Part shown: positions 1-14,100 of the stretch, piece by piece
How the letters are laid out: every line of letters starts with the position of its first letter
How positions within the stretch are numbered: the stretch's first letter is position 1
Assembly: GCF_032854445.1 (NCBI RefSeq)
Contig: NC_088295.1
Span: 38,722,510-38,786,509 of the forward strand
DNA length: 64,000 nucleotides
Origin: Liolophura sinensis
Taxonomy: Eukaryota; Mollusca; Polyplacophora; Chitonida; Chitonidae
Direction: 5' to 3'
Notes under the pieces: model-generated
What the model was told of the DNA's origin: nothing
What the model saw: the letters and a program-made list of their open reading frames with translations, nothing else
Databases searched by the model: none
Program-made: the position numbers and the translations under genes

Positions 1-2050
1 TAAATGAGGAATTTTATCACATAAATATGCAGACTGATTTACCTATAGTTTATGCACATCATTTGCCAGATGTATTGAACTTCTCACAGTGTGTTCTAAC
101 ATTCTTATCTCCCTTAAAATACATATTTCTTTATTTATTTGATTGGTGTTTTATGTAAATGCGTAATATGGAACAACCTGACTTCCCTTAACCAATCTAT
201 ACAGCACCACTGTTCATACACTCTAAATACACGTGTACTTTGCTATCGTTCGTTTGGGTATTATTACTGTCAACACGGAAATGGTGTCCAATTAACTTGA
301 GCAGAAATTCCAGCCATCACTTTGTGACAATGAAATCTGGAAAGCACTTTCAGCTAATTGGCTGTTACTTGTGGCTTTGATAACGAGGCTGTCAAGAATG
401 ATAACACAACAGATATTTACCTAGTCCTAAGCAAATAAACATTTGGGGCATGTTAAATTTACATGTGCAAGCACAGGAAACATAGTGTATTATATCCAAT
501 ATGTATAAGTCGTTAAAACTGATTAGGTCATTAGTCTATTCCTACATCTAGAAAAAGACTGCACACATATATATGTAGCTTGAAATTGACATTGTATTGT
601 CAAACACCTATAAAAAACGTTTAAAAAAAACCCGTCTAAAATGGAACTTTTACAAAGAAACCTTTAGGAGCAGAAGGCCTGAAAAACAACTACCTTTGAC
701 AAAACCTGTCAAAGTAATGTTTGATTGATATTTTAAGTCCACTGTAAAAAAGCAATGGCTATATAACCATGTACTAGTGGGGAACATCGACTCAATATGT
801 GTGCATCAATGAAACCATATGCATCCTTCTGTGATTTTTTGTTAATAAATCAACAACACATGATCAGCGGATAGTTTGACTGTAGTAGAGCAAAAACGAC
901 CACATAGGACGTCCACATTCCCTTCAATCAGGATTAAATCCTTTATTCTTGTTGGCAGCCTAGAAGAGTTCTTTAGCAAAGGTAAATACTGCATAATTAG
1001 AACCACCTGTTTTTCATCAGGAAAATTTGGCACCTGCCTTCCTCCATACTTTCAGCTTGAATACATCATACAACACCAGGTGGTGTGTGAAGCTTGGAAT
1101 TTGTCCAAAGAAAACCCAACTCAATTTAGAACATAAATGGGGGTCAAACATCAACAGGTATAAAATATGGTAAATACCCTAAAAATGAACAAAAAAATAG
1201 GCTTAACTAAAGCTATATTTTCTTACAGGTTTTTCACGTTTCCATTCTGTAGTATCTTTCACAGTGGGAGCTCTTAATTAAAGCCCACAGGCTAGTGCGT
1301 AATTCTCTAAAATGCTGTAATGGGGAAGGTTTTCATGCATGAACCTGAAATGTCCTACAATCTGTGCTGCTATAGCAGTATGTTTGAACAAGCAGAACAT
1401 ATGCAATGAAAAGGCACAATTTTATTTTGCTGAACTTTTGTTTACTTTGCGTAACAAAAACAACAGAGCTACATTACATTCTGTCAAAGGGCAGTAAAAT
1501 TTATCATATCATGTGGGAGGCCTGGTTCATATCATTACAGAATGATAACTGTAATTGTAAATGCGAGTAAAATCTCTCACATTCACACGTTTTTGACTGC
1601 AGTAAATGATTCCTTGCTCACGGCGACCTTCAACACAGTTAACCAGGCAAAATCAAAAGGAACAATCTTGGCTCCTGTAATATACTTGTCCTTGATGGAA
1701 GCATGACAATCCGATGATAATGACTGGTTCAGTTTTACAGCTAATACAAAACTGTATGCAGCTTAACACATACACCTTCATAAGATGCTGGTCCTCTATC
1801 ATAACATATACTTTTTTTTCTCATAGAATGGTTGGATATTTTTACAACATAGATTTGTGGAGAGCAATAAAACACTCTTGTGTTGACCAGAACAGTACAT
1901 GTAGTTACCGACAGGTGTAAGCTGTTTCCTTCATACCCCACCTTCCCCTCCCATCCTCCCCCCCCCCACCAAACAATCACACAAACATGTCTGTGTATAT
2001 CTGATAAACACAGAACATTGCTACAGTCAGCCCATTAATTGTCTACTCAC
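1..2050. other. intron downstream of the last visible dystrophin exon
   Basis: Intronic. The WW-domain exon expected next was not found on the minus strand. Besides a SINE tail at 127-160 and a C-rich run at 1943-1970, nothing recognisable. Confidence 0.8.
127..160 (-). mobile_element. SINE family A tail fragment
   Basis: Only the terminal tail remains: complement of ATTTATTTGATTGGTGTTTT. Identity rests on about 30 bp. Confidence 0.45.
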
Positions 2051-2145
2051 CAGATAGGAAATGCTGAGATGTGGGTCCGAAATCTCGAATTGCTTCCTGT
2101 AATTGTTTTAATCTCTCCTCTATAGACAACTGCAACATTTTCCAC
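2051..2145 (-). CDS. DMD: dystrophin exon 21 of window (human exon 60 end plus 61)
   Basis: End of repeat 24 ([18 protein letters not shown]) and beginning of hinge 4 ([13 protein letters not shown]). Acceptor gttttgtccag, donor gtgagt; phase 2 to 1. The next exons would encode the WW domain; I could not find them in positions 1-2050. Confidence 0.95.
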
Positions 2146-5100
2146 CTGGACAAAACCCATAAAGTGGACATATTTTACTAAACCATTTCACTAACTGGAG
2201 TTATTTAGAGGAATACATGAAACTTGTCAGATCCCCAAATCGAAAAAAAACATTCTTGAAAATGATGCAGGTTTAGAGGTTCTTTGTATACATATTACAA
2301 AGTTTACAATGATAAAATGTGCTGGTACGATACACAAATGTTTTTCAATGAGACATAGCCTAAATAACCTAAAAGTTCATCCATGTTCCTCATTTTTCAA
2401 GATTCTGGGAGTTCTATCCATTTTAAAATGATGCTTTGAAAGGTGTTTGGAATTAACAATAATCCTCCTGGAAAAATGTACATTTGAGCACCAGAGGGCA
2501 TATCTCATAACATTTATTTGCCCCTAAAAATGCTCTTTTGTGGTCAAATTTTTTTACACATCAAAATTACAAGTTTTATTAATGCTACTGGTGTTTATAC
2601 AGCTGATCTAGTTTCAGCAAAAGCTATTTAAAACAATTCAGATATGTGCACATGAAGTGTTTATATATCTGACTCCACAGTAAACAAGGCTGTAAGTTTA
2701 TGGAGCCTGGGAATTTCTGATTCACTCCAGTGATTGGAATGGACAATCAGTAACTAAACCTACCAGTGAGTTTCCAAGAGCAGCTAAACTGTCAGATAAA
2801 CGTATTAAACTGCCATTTGACCAGAGAAAAGACACTTTTGAACTTCTTGCTACACGCCCAGGTAAAATCTAAAAGCAGGCGGCCATTTTTTTCTCTGGTG
2901 TAATTGGAATCCATTATCAAAATTACACGCCTGTGATTTGAGTGAAAGCGGCAGCAACAAAAAAAGCATAAAAAAGCTTTGCTACACACCTTGAGTTCAA
3001 GCCTTCCAATTTGTTAATGGGAATATGTGATAGGACAACATCTAACACTTGAATCTGACTGGCTAGATCGTTAACTTGATCCACTCGACCTTGGAGAGGG
3101 GCCACACGATGCTGGAATCCCTGGAAACACAACAGGAGACAGCCGGCTAATAGAAAATCTAACACACAAGACAGAAGAGCAAATAAACTCACATTTCAGT
3201 AAATGTTTTTACTTTCTCTCGAAACACAAGATGTCAGAATTCTCCCAAAGGGGCACCCAAAGTGGCGACAAGGAAACAGACAGATTTATATTTCAGATTT
3301 AGAAGAACATCTCTTAGACTGATCTAGTTCTGATCAGATTCTTATCAAGGCAGTTTGACATTTCAGTTAAAGAAAAGTCCACAACAAGAACGCAATTAAA
3401 AGAATGGTAATTACATGTACTCTTTATTTTCTTTCCATAATGTATTTTGAAGAGCACCACATCATTCAACCTCATCCACTTGAAACTGTTTGCACAACTT
3501 TCTTTCTACATATACACAGACTTGACCGTAAGTTTATTCTAGGGAAGGGAAAGTGTCTAGTGCCATGTTCTTGTCACTTGCTTTGATTTACTTATTTGAT
3601 TGCTGTTTTACATCGTACACATGAGTATTTCACTAATACACTGGCAGTCAGCATTATGGTGGGAAAAACCCAGGCAGAACCCAAGGCAAACACACAACAA
3701 TCTGCAGGATGCTGGGAGATATGCCCACGTAAGACCTGAGAGGAAGCCAGCATGAGCTGGTAACTTGCTTTAAATGAATTCTTCCAATGGCCTTTAGAAG
3801 CCAAGTTGAATAACAAAAGAATACATGAAGAACAAGTTCTAGTTTTCCAGTGAGTAACATTTCAGTATACATACTGGTACTGTTATCAAGCACAATCATT
3901 TGCTCTGAATAGATGCTCATGTAACACTTCTGATGTTGGTACCTGACATAAATCATTCAACACTCAAGCTTGAGCCCAGCTAACTGGTTAAGCTCCCTTC
4001 ATGCGATGCAATTTGTTATATGGACTTCTCAAATACAACCAGACAAAAAGAAACTGGAAAAAGTTTATTTTATATGATTTATACCTAAAGACTGGAACAG
4101 AATTTCACTTAAAGTGTGTTCTTATATAGCTTGATTCTTCAGGTCGTTATATGTATGACAAACTGCACTGTGTAGACAGGTTTACTTCCACTAGTGGAAA
4201 TCCCACCCCAAAGTACCACACAAAATTTAGATGTTGTTGTTACCTTTGTTTTATCTATTTCGTCCTGCAGGTTCTCTATGACAATGTCCCCTACAGGCGG
4301 CCAATGGCTCATCTCTTGGTCTGCCTCCCCTAGCTGACCATCCAAATCCTCCATTGTTTCGTGAAGCATCGTCATTTTCTAGAAAATCAAGCAGATAGAA
4401 ATAGAGTTTAGTAACAGTACACCACCACTGCTTTCTCAGAATCTCCTATATAAACCCTGTATGGCAACAACATTTGTTTATTTCAATGACATACTGAACA
4501 GTCCTTATCATTCAACTCACTCAAAACTAAAACATCACCAATACTGGACTCTTCCATTGTGTTTCCCAGTATATAAGTATGTAATCCGAAAAATTTCTTA
4601 GTGTAAGTGGCAGTGTAATTTCTTCTATTTCATACTACCCATATGCAAACGTTTTGGGAGATACCCAGCTCTGGTAATTTAGTGATTATTCTAAACTAAA
4701 CTTTCTACCTCTGAATTTGCAGGAGCATGAAATATCTGAATTTCAACGAATTTTTATATTACTATAAAAGTGCGGTAAGGCCATGTCAAGATGTTCACCA
4801 GCCTAGGTCCTTTCAAACAGTATGACAGTTCTAAAAGCTTTCCCTCAAGGGACATAACTCTACATCATAAATCTTACAGCAATACTTTTTCATGTACTTA
4901 CATTTACATTTCCAAGTGGTGACTACCAACTAACACATCATACTGTGGTAAGGCAGAGTCTCAACATCTCAGATGTAAACTTTTCAAGTTCTTAAAAACA
5001 AACTGCTCTATAAGAGAATGAAAATAAAACTCTAACTTACTTCTGATACTTCATCAAGTTGTGCTTGCCATTCGTTTGAGTCTTGATTTAACTCAGCCCA

Positions 5101-8100
5101 TTTCCTGTTTAGAAATCTAACTTGGCGTCGTATTTTCCGAATCAAATGCCTAGCATCCTTCTCCCCAGCCCCATCTTCATCTGCTCATATAAGGTAAAAA
5201 AAAAATCAAAATCACTTTCAAAACAGGTATTTAAATGATTCTCAGGTATTCTGTCTGTGAAAGTGCTGCCTAATATATATATATCACAAGACACAATATA
5301 GCCGTGAAAAATCATGGTGAATTTCCCGTAATTTTTCACCAACTATATAATCACCCTTCTGTACTACCATTTTGTACAGCAGGGTTATTAACAGTTCATG
5401 GGAAATTCCAGAAAATGCAAACACAAGTGTGTACATTTACTAATATATTCCAAATACATAAATACATACATATCTTTTAAATCATAGATTTCACTATTTT
5501 AGAGTGAGTGAGGGAGTGAGTGCTTGGGGTTTAACGTTGTGCTTAACAATTTTTCAGTCATATGACGACGAAGGAATCCTTAGGGATATGTAATGTACCT
5601 CCTTGCTGCAGGACAGATTTCCACCGCTCTTTTATCTAGTGCTGCCTCACTGGGGCTACTTACCGAAGGTAAGCAAGCTGCCTCGCCCGAGCCATTATAC
5701 TGATACGGGTCAACCAGTTGTTGCACTATCCATTTGATGCTGAACGTCAAGCGAGGAAGTTACAACTTCCTCTTTTAAAGTCTTAGGTGTGACTCGACCC
5801 AGGATTGGATCTACCGCTCCCTAAGCGGACACTCTACCAACTGTGCTATCCGGGCCGGTCACTATTTTAGAGTAACCATGAAAAGGTTTACAATTCTAAA
5901 TGATACAAGCAAAACAGATACCCTCTGCATTTACAGGAGATCTTTTCATTGACTAAATGCACTGACAAAGTGTTACAGCTCAGTACCTGACACATCTCCA
6001 CTGTCTGCACTGTCAGTGCTCAGCCTCTTGTCTTCCCCTTCTTCCCGTAAATAGAACCTTCCAGCCTCCAGGCTCTGCTCCACCAGGGGGCGCTTTAGGT
6101 CTAACTGGTCTCTAAGCCTCTGAAATAAGATTGAAAACACACACAGAACATAACACTTGTCAGATCACGGTACAGAGAAAAAACTCACCAGCCGCCTAAA
6201 ATTTAGCATAAACATAAACAACAATATTTTCATAAAAGCCATATGAAAACACACCTTATTAAAAGATGTATAATACAGCTACCACAGATTTGCAGCTTGT
6301 CTAAGCTGGTTAAAGGAAAAAGTGCTCAAAGCAAAGATTTGCACGTAATATTATATTATTCTTACCACAGAGAAAGAATTTAGGAATTCCCATAATCTAC
6401 GGCAAAGTGATTCATTTTACTTGATAAGAAATGGGCACTGTAACTAAAACTGACCTACTTAAGGTGGTCATTCTAAACTGAAACTGAAAAACTTCTACCG
6501 ATTGTCAGCATAAAGGTTATATATGGCTGCAAGAAAGCCAAGAGCTAGTTAAACACAGTTACAGAAAAACAAGTTGAGACTTGCAATGGGCCAACAAAAA
6601 AGCTAATGTCTCGAAGAGATTGAAAATATGTGCAAAACAAAAAAAACAACTAGAACCAACATCTCAAAGCTAAAACATGAGAACTGTACAAAAAAGAAGT
6701 TTCCAGGCTTGAGGAGTTGTAAGGAATCAGTTTTTTATTTTCTGTGAAATGATTCCTCGCTGATCTCAATCGCTCTGAGCAAAATCACGTCAATTTGGTC
6801 CGTAGCTGACATCATCAATCACTCACCTCGTTCATGTCGCTCTGTCGCTGCACGGAATTGACATCTCCGCCAACAGGTTTCTGGTGGAGCAGGTCCTGAT
6901 GTTTGCGCAGTATCCAGTCAATCAGCTGCTGTAACGTCTGCAAGAGATGCATCCACTGCTCTGCGTTACTCTCCAGATGACTCCTAAAAACCAGATAGGA
7001 AGACAGATGTTGAACTGCAGAGTCTTGAGTGTGAGCTGACGGAACGCTCTCATGATGTTATTTACGCCAACACAAGCACATGACAAAAGGTGTTGATGCT
7101 TCGCTTTCTGACAACATGAACTCAACACGCACAGCCCTCATTAATGAAGCCAATCGTTAAGATTTCAGCCAATGAAATTACAAAAAAGAACTTCTTTCCA
7201 AAGTCCACATGAAAAACTTAAGTGTCAAATGTACTATAAATAATTTGAATTGTGACTCATTTAAAGAGTTTTTTCAAACATGACTAAAGGAGCCTTAACC
7301 TTTTCAATGCATTTTTAAAAAGGACAAATAATCAAAACCAGGCTCCTGTCAATGACTGAGTACCCCCTACTATACATGTATTCTTCTTCTTAAAATTTGG
7401 GACATAAATGTGTTTTTGCACATACACATACATGTACACAATCAGGAGATCTCACAACCTTTATATATGAGGAGATCACACAATCTTTATATATGAGGAG
7501 ATCTCACAATCTTTATATATGAGGAGATCTCACAACCTTTATATATGAGGAGATCACACAATCTTTATATATGAGGAGATCTCACAACCTTTATATATGA
7601 GGAGATCTCACAATCTTTATATATGAGGAGATCACACAACCTTTATATATGAGGAGATCTCACAATCTTTATATATGAGGAGATCACACAATCTTTATAT
7701 ATGAGGAGATCTCCCAATCTTTATATATGAGGAGATCTCACAACCTTTATATATGAGGAGATCACACAATCTTTATATATGAGGAGATCTCACAACCTTT
7801 ATATATGAGGAGATCTCACAATCTTTATATATGAGGAGATCACACAATCTTTATATATGAGGAGATCTCACAATCTTTATATATGAGGAGATCACACAAT
7901 CTTTATATATGAGGAGATCTCACAATCTTTATATATGAGGAGATCTCACAACCTTTATATATGAGGAGATCTCACAATCTTTATATGAGGAGATCTCACA
8001 ATCTTTATATATGAGGAGATCTCACAATCTTTATATATGAGGAGATTTCACAATCTTTATATATGAGGACATCTCACAATCTTTATATGAGGAGATCTCA

Positions 8101-11100
8101 CAATCTTTATATATGAGGAGATCTCACAATCTTTACATGAGGAGATAACACAGATATATGTATATTCCCAGTGCACAAAATCTCAGGGAAGATACCTCCT
8201 ATTACAAATAACTGTCTTCCAGCAACCTGTGAATGGTCGTGGGTTTCCCTCAGGCTCCGCCCTGTTTTTTTCCCTCCATAATGTTGGTCGCTGTCGCACA
8301 AGTGAAATATTCTTGAGTACGGCATAAAACACCAATGAAACAAACAAATAATAAATATTACAAATGACAGATAGGCCTGGAAGGCCCTTAGGACTGGAAC
8401 AGTGTTTTAAATTTCCACCTTTCATAATATGATACATGTGCAACTACATTCATGGCAAATAGAAAATAATGTAACAAAATGGGATCAACAGAAAGAGACA
8501 TCTTCACAAACAGGAGAAAAAATGCAAAAAAATGATAACAGAATCTCAATTTTTGTCAGATCAAGGAGATATATATGGAAGGAGGAACAACTGGCCCAGT
8601 CAGCCCAGCGAGCAGGCCCAGCGAGCACACCTGCTGTGCTTTTCTACTCTGAATGAACCCTCCCCCGCTCAGGCAGCCTTTGATGTCCAATATATGATAC
8701 CAGGCCTCACAGGGCGTCCTTGAGTGGGGCTAAGAGTGAATTGCCGCGATAGTGATCCCACCATGCACACTAACTTTGAGAAAAAAACATCAGCTTCAAA
8801 GTCTGTGCACAACAAAGATGTAGTCAGGTCATATTTGTGCTTCTAAGTGGGCACTTTAATCACATCTATAGTACTATTGTATCGGAAGATATAGTATGTA
8901 AAGGACAGCTGTATTTATTGAGCTATCCTAAACATTTTTTATTTTTTCACTATTTTCCGGCGTACATGGTGCGACAAAATTATGTTTTGCAGGTAACATT
9001 AGTTTGTGCCATTTACCAGGTGTTGTCGGATTATGAACCCAGGGGCTCAATCTTTTTCAAAACAATCTTTTCTCTGAGTTCAATAAACTCACATTTCCGC
9101 ACAACAAACAATCCATAGTTTAGAAAAATAAGATTGAGCAGTTTCTTAACAAGTTTATTTTGGTAAACACTGCATTCCTATATTTCTCGAAAAGCACTGC
9201 TGGTCGACACAGACGCGCATGTGCAGTCCCCACTGATTTTAAAAACATAACTCAATAAAGATGATTACCTGCCGTGAATACATGCCTCTGCCAAACGTTT
9301 ATTAGCTTCCTGCTAATGTTTGTCTATAAAACCCGTGAACCAATGCTCATGGAGACATCTGCGAGGGCAGCATTCTACAGCGTACCATCACTGCAGAGGT
9401 TAATAAACTTTGGTGCATTGAAATGGAATATGGGCAAATCCAAATCCCATTGGCCGAGAATGTTGTCCTTGTTTAAACCTCCACAGTTATATATATTTGC
9501 GGCATGTTGTTTTATGATTATTTAACAATGGCTCTTTATGGTGAAATTTAATAAACGGATATTAGAATTGACACGAAGTTGAGTTTTCTCTGCATGAGCA
9601 ACTGTATCAGCCAACAGGCCTATATTTTATACAGATTTTATAAGGAGTTTCCAGGGAATTGGTCCAAGGCCAAATTAGGCACTCCAAAATATCATCAGGG
9701 GTACAGGTGCATAGAAAAAAAGGGATAAAAACTGACATATTTTTATCGAAAATCAAGATGAAACAGACTGAAATTCGAACCGGAGTTGTAGGCCATGGTG
9801 AAACAATGCATCACATTTCAATTCACTGTATTGAACCGGCATGAAAAAAAAAAGAGTGTTTGGAAACTAACTGATGTCCGTTATCAGAAATGAACTCATG
9901 AATCAATGAAAAAGTTATTAAATCTATCAAAAAGTGTGTATATTAGAACTGTTTGTAAATATACTTAAAAAACACTTTTCTAGTGTTTGGGCAAAAACAT
10001 GCAAAGAACGTCTTGCATTGATGATAGGCTTGTATGTATGTATACATGTAGTATCTCCATTTGCTCGGCAAGGATGTTAAAAGTTAACATCAGAAATTGT
10101 TGTCTTTATAAGGCATACAAACCATGCATGTGCATTCATTCAACTACCAGTAGCACATTTTTGTTTATATTATCATTTACTTTTAAAAATGATACTCCCA
10201 AGGAAATAGGCAAAGTGGTTTGACATACATTCTGTTGTTCTGTATTCATGCTATGTCGGTATCGTACACTGAACACTTTGAAGAACCCTAGTTGTTCTCC
10301 TTCTATTTATATCCGCATCATCACATCAATTTGTTTGTAGCCTTTGTGCAGAAGATTACAGACACAACAACAACGAACCAAGCACAGAATTCTCCCACAC
10401 AGCTGAGAAGCACTTGATCAGTCCCTTTATACTGAGCACACAGAGAAAAGTGTCAATTCTATCATTTTAAGCACAACAACTTGCCAGTACAGCGTGGTAA
10501 CATTTATTGGAGTTTTGCACCATACACAAAAACATTTCACTAATATTACTGCAAGCAGCATTATAGTGGATGGAAACCCACGACCATCTGCAGGTTGCTG
10601 CCAGACCTTCCCATGTAAGACCAGAGAGGAAGCCAGTATGAGCTGGACTTGAACTCACAGTGACCACTTTGTTCAGATCATTGCGCCACACTATCATGCT
10701 AACCACTTGGCGATGGAGGCTCCCCAGTGCTGTTATCCTCGCTAACACTTTATACACTTTGTCTGAGAATTCATGGTGGATCCCCTTTGACATCTCTAAG
10801 GAGTTAGTTTTCTTGTTACATTGTGGTCAAAGGAAAGTCTCACCTTATTTCCATGGACTTGCTCTTCAGATTCAGCCATCTTTGGTTCATCTCCTTCAGA
10901 CGCCCCTGTAGTTGTTGAGCATCAGCAGCCACCATTGTTCGTGAGAGATGCCGCCCGCTGTTATTCAAACTCTCAAACGCTGGCAGGTGGGAGTCGACTT
11001 CAGCCTGGAGGTCCTATCAATGAAACAAAACAACAGCGGTCAATTCAGAAATGTGCAATATTTATATTCAGAACTTAAATTCAGTTCACAATGGCAGAAG

Positions 11101-14100
11101 GTCTGGGTTATAATCACAGAAAATTTAAATCATTTTAAACAACTCTGGGTTACATGTCCTTGCCATACTGTGTCCCTGATACCAGCTGTCACAAATACTA
11201 TCCGGACTCTTGCATACTACACATCTATATATACATATATGTGGATCAGATAGCATTTTGACCTGCACAATCATGGACATCAAACATCAAAACATCATAA
11301 AACCACTAACAGATGGCAAATTTTGAACATGACTTCTAATTGATGAAATGTTCTTATGTTCTCCAGCTTATCCCATGATTATTGTATAAAATAATTATCA
11401 CTGCAAAAAACCTCATAAAAACATTTTGCACATTCTCTGAATCCAGCACAGGATGAACAGAAAGTTTAGCATATGCAGTCTCTAACACACAAGACAAAAG
11501 GATTCTGCAAAGAAGTGCTTTTGATAAAACCATGTGAATATACCTGTATATATACAGAGAATACTATATGTGCTGGATGTTTCCACAGTCCCAACAGAAT
11601 CAGCAAAATATAGAATGAAAGGACAGGATTAGTCAGTCTTGTGGCTGGCTAGTTATTTCACTGGAAATCCCATGAACTTCTTACAGTCAAACTACTACAC
11701 ACAAACCTACATGTCCTACACCACAACTGTTTTTTTACATTGTACCTACAGATTAATATCAATATTTCATATCAGGCAATCATTATCCAGCAGAGATGAA
11801 CCCAGAAGACCAACAGATGCCATGTTTGCAGACAGTTAATCAATTATCCTACTACAATTCAACCATGAAACAGTCTCTATAAAGCCGATTGCACCCAGTC
11901 TATAGAAATCCACAACAATGCCCAGAAAACCTGAGCTTACGACCAATGAATTTTCTCCACTCATGCAAAAGGGTATGGCATTTGCGTTAATGCAGAGCTT
12001 GAATTAATCTGATGCAACAAAATATCACATGTGAAATACACAACTACAACATCTCCAGTGTACTAATCAATACTTAATATAAACCATCAAGAATAATCTG
12101 TTATGAGACTAATCACTAACACTGTAAATGACTAATGGTGAATGGTCATTTATAATGGTGACTGGTCATTTACAATGGTGAAAGGTCATTTATAATGGTG
12201 AGTGGTCATTTATAATGTGGTCATTTATAATGGTGAGTGGTCATTTATAATGGTGAGTGATCATTTACAATAGTGAAAGGTCATTTATAATGGTGAGTGG
12301 TCATTTACAATAGTGAAAGGTCATTTACAATGGTGAGTGGTCATTTATAATGGTGAGTGGTCATTTATAATGGTGAGTGGTCATTTATAATGGTGAGTGG
12401 TCATTTATGATGGTGAATCATATTTCAATACCCTATTTCTTCTCATTTTTGGGACACCTTGTCTGCTCATTTTAGCCAATATACATGTAATTGTAGCAGG
12501 AATACTGAGGTTTTTTTCTCTCATATGGTTAGACCATCTAATGAACAATATAACTCATATCTTAGGCTGGTAAAGAAATGTAACATTCTACTTTTAACAC
12601 TAATAATCTGTCCCAAAAATTTGAAGAATTAGGCTATGCTTATCTCATTTCAATGACATTTCAAATGACTAAATATTCCACAATGTTTCAACTTACATAA
12701 CACACATGATGCTTATTGGACAGTTTGTAGCCAATACATGATTGGGAGGAATAAAAGTGTACAAATTTTAAGCTAAAATTCGTAAAATGTTTGTGCCAAC
12801 AAAATTACTCGCTTTTCACATGGATTTGGATTACATCAACAATTTATTTACTTACTTGATTGCCGTACTTGAAACGCCATACTCAAGAATATTTCACTTA
12901 TACAACAGTTGCCAGCATTATGGTGGGAGAAGACCAGGCAGAGCCCAGGGGGAACCCACAACCAACCGCAGGTTGCTGCTAGACCTTGCCACATAGAGAG
13001 GGGGGCCCGTAAGTCAACAAGAGTGGTTTCAAAATTCTACAGATTAAAATTAAACTTCAAGACAAGAAGGTGCTCAGTTAAACCTCTACATCAGTATTTT
13101 TCAGCTGAGAAATTCCACCAAAGTGCTTCGTGATGTGATTGCCTCAATAATTATCACCAAATGAGTGATACAGGATACAAGTCACAGGATTACCGCTGAC
13201 ACAAAATTCTCCTCCCTTAAGAGCTTAATGGCACCATTAACCAGAGAAACTCTCAACAGTCCCTTTCCAAGATTTGCCACATGGGACACTTAAGCTTTTT
13301 AAAATCCTGTAAATGCCATCACATAATTAGTCACAGGGGATGGAAGAAAACACAAGGTGAATTTTCTGGTCAATTAGTGAACAAATATCCCCCATTGACA
13401 GGATAATACCTCAGGGATCCTGGCCCAGGTCAGCCCTGATGTAGAGATTGATGGTGTCATGTGAACACCTTGACAGCCAATCATTCAAACTCTCTGCAAG
13501 GCCAGGTCTAGATCTATAACTCTGCTACATCTGCTCTTCCATTACTGTTCCAACATGCAATCGCATTTACTGATACTAGCCCCGACCTTGTTCAGTTATC
13601 TATTTCAATATTAAGTGACTCCTGGGGCATATGCAGGCAAGGAAAAATTAAGACACGATATCACAATCAACTGAATCACATCAACTGGATTCACATGGCC
13701 AAACTTTCTTGATAACATTACCTGATAAACTTTTCTGGCCTTAGACGGACCATTTCATCACAGAAACATTTTAAACTACATGGTGTTATCGGATGCATGA
13801 TAGCAGTCACAATTACTTACCTGTTTAATACATGTTTGATGCAATGTTGAAGTTGCAGCAGTGTGGCGACAACATAATGAGAAAAAACATATATGGTTTC
13901 ACTATCTGCAAACCTTAAACTATAAACTGTATTTCCATTTAACATGGCATCCACAACATTATTAACATTTTCAACAATAATGAATGGATCTTCACATCAT
14001 CATAATATCATGCATATAAAATCAGGTAACAGTTCTAACAATTAATTTATTTATTTATTTATTTACTTAAGGAAGGATACCTACTGGAAATGAGTTCCAT

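Noticed and set aside
842-1136. Opposing 63- and 86-codon frames tested for the WW-domain exon
   Set aside because: Neither strand gives the expected WW signature, and no splice sites of the required phase flank them.
7444-8149. 26-bp array considered as a CRISPR-like repeat
   Set aside because: Units are contiguous with no unique spacers, in an animal gene intron.
9272-9290. ATG plus four codons and a CAG/gtaatc donor in the intron before the exon at 6983
   Set aside because: It ends in phase 0, but the following exon needs phase 2.
13822-13890. Strong donor AACAG/gtaagtaa on the minus strand in the giant intron
   Set aside because: No ATG in the phase-0 frame before an upstream stop; the ATG frames present hit a stop before the donor.
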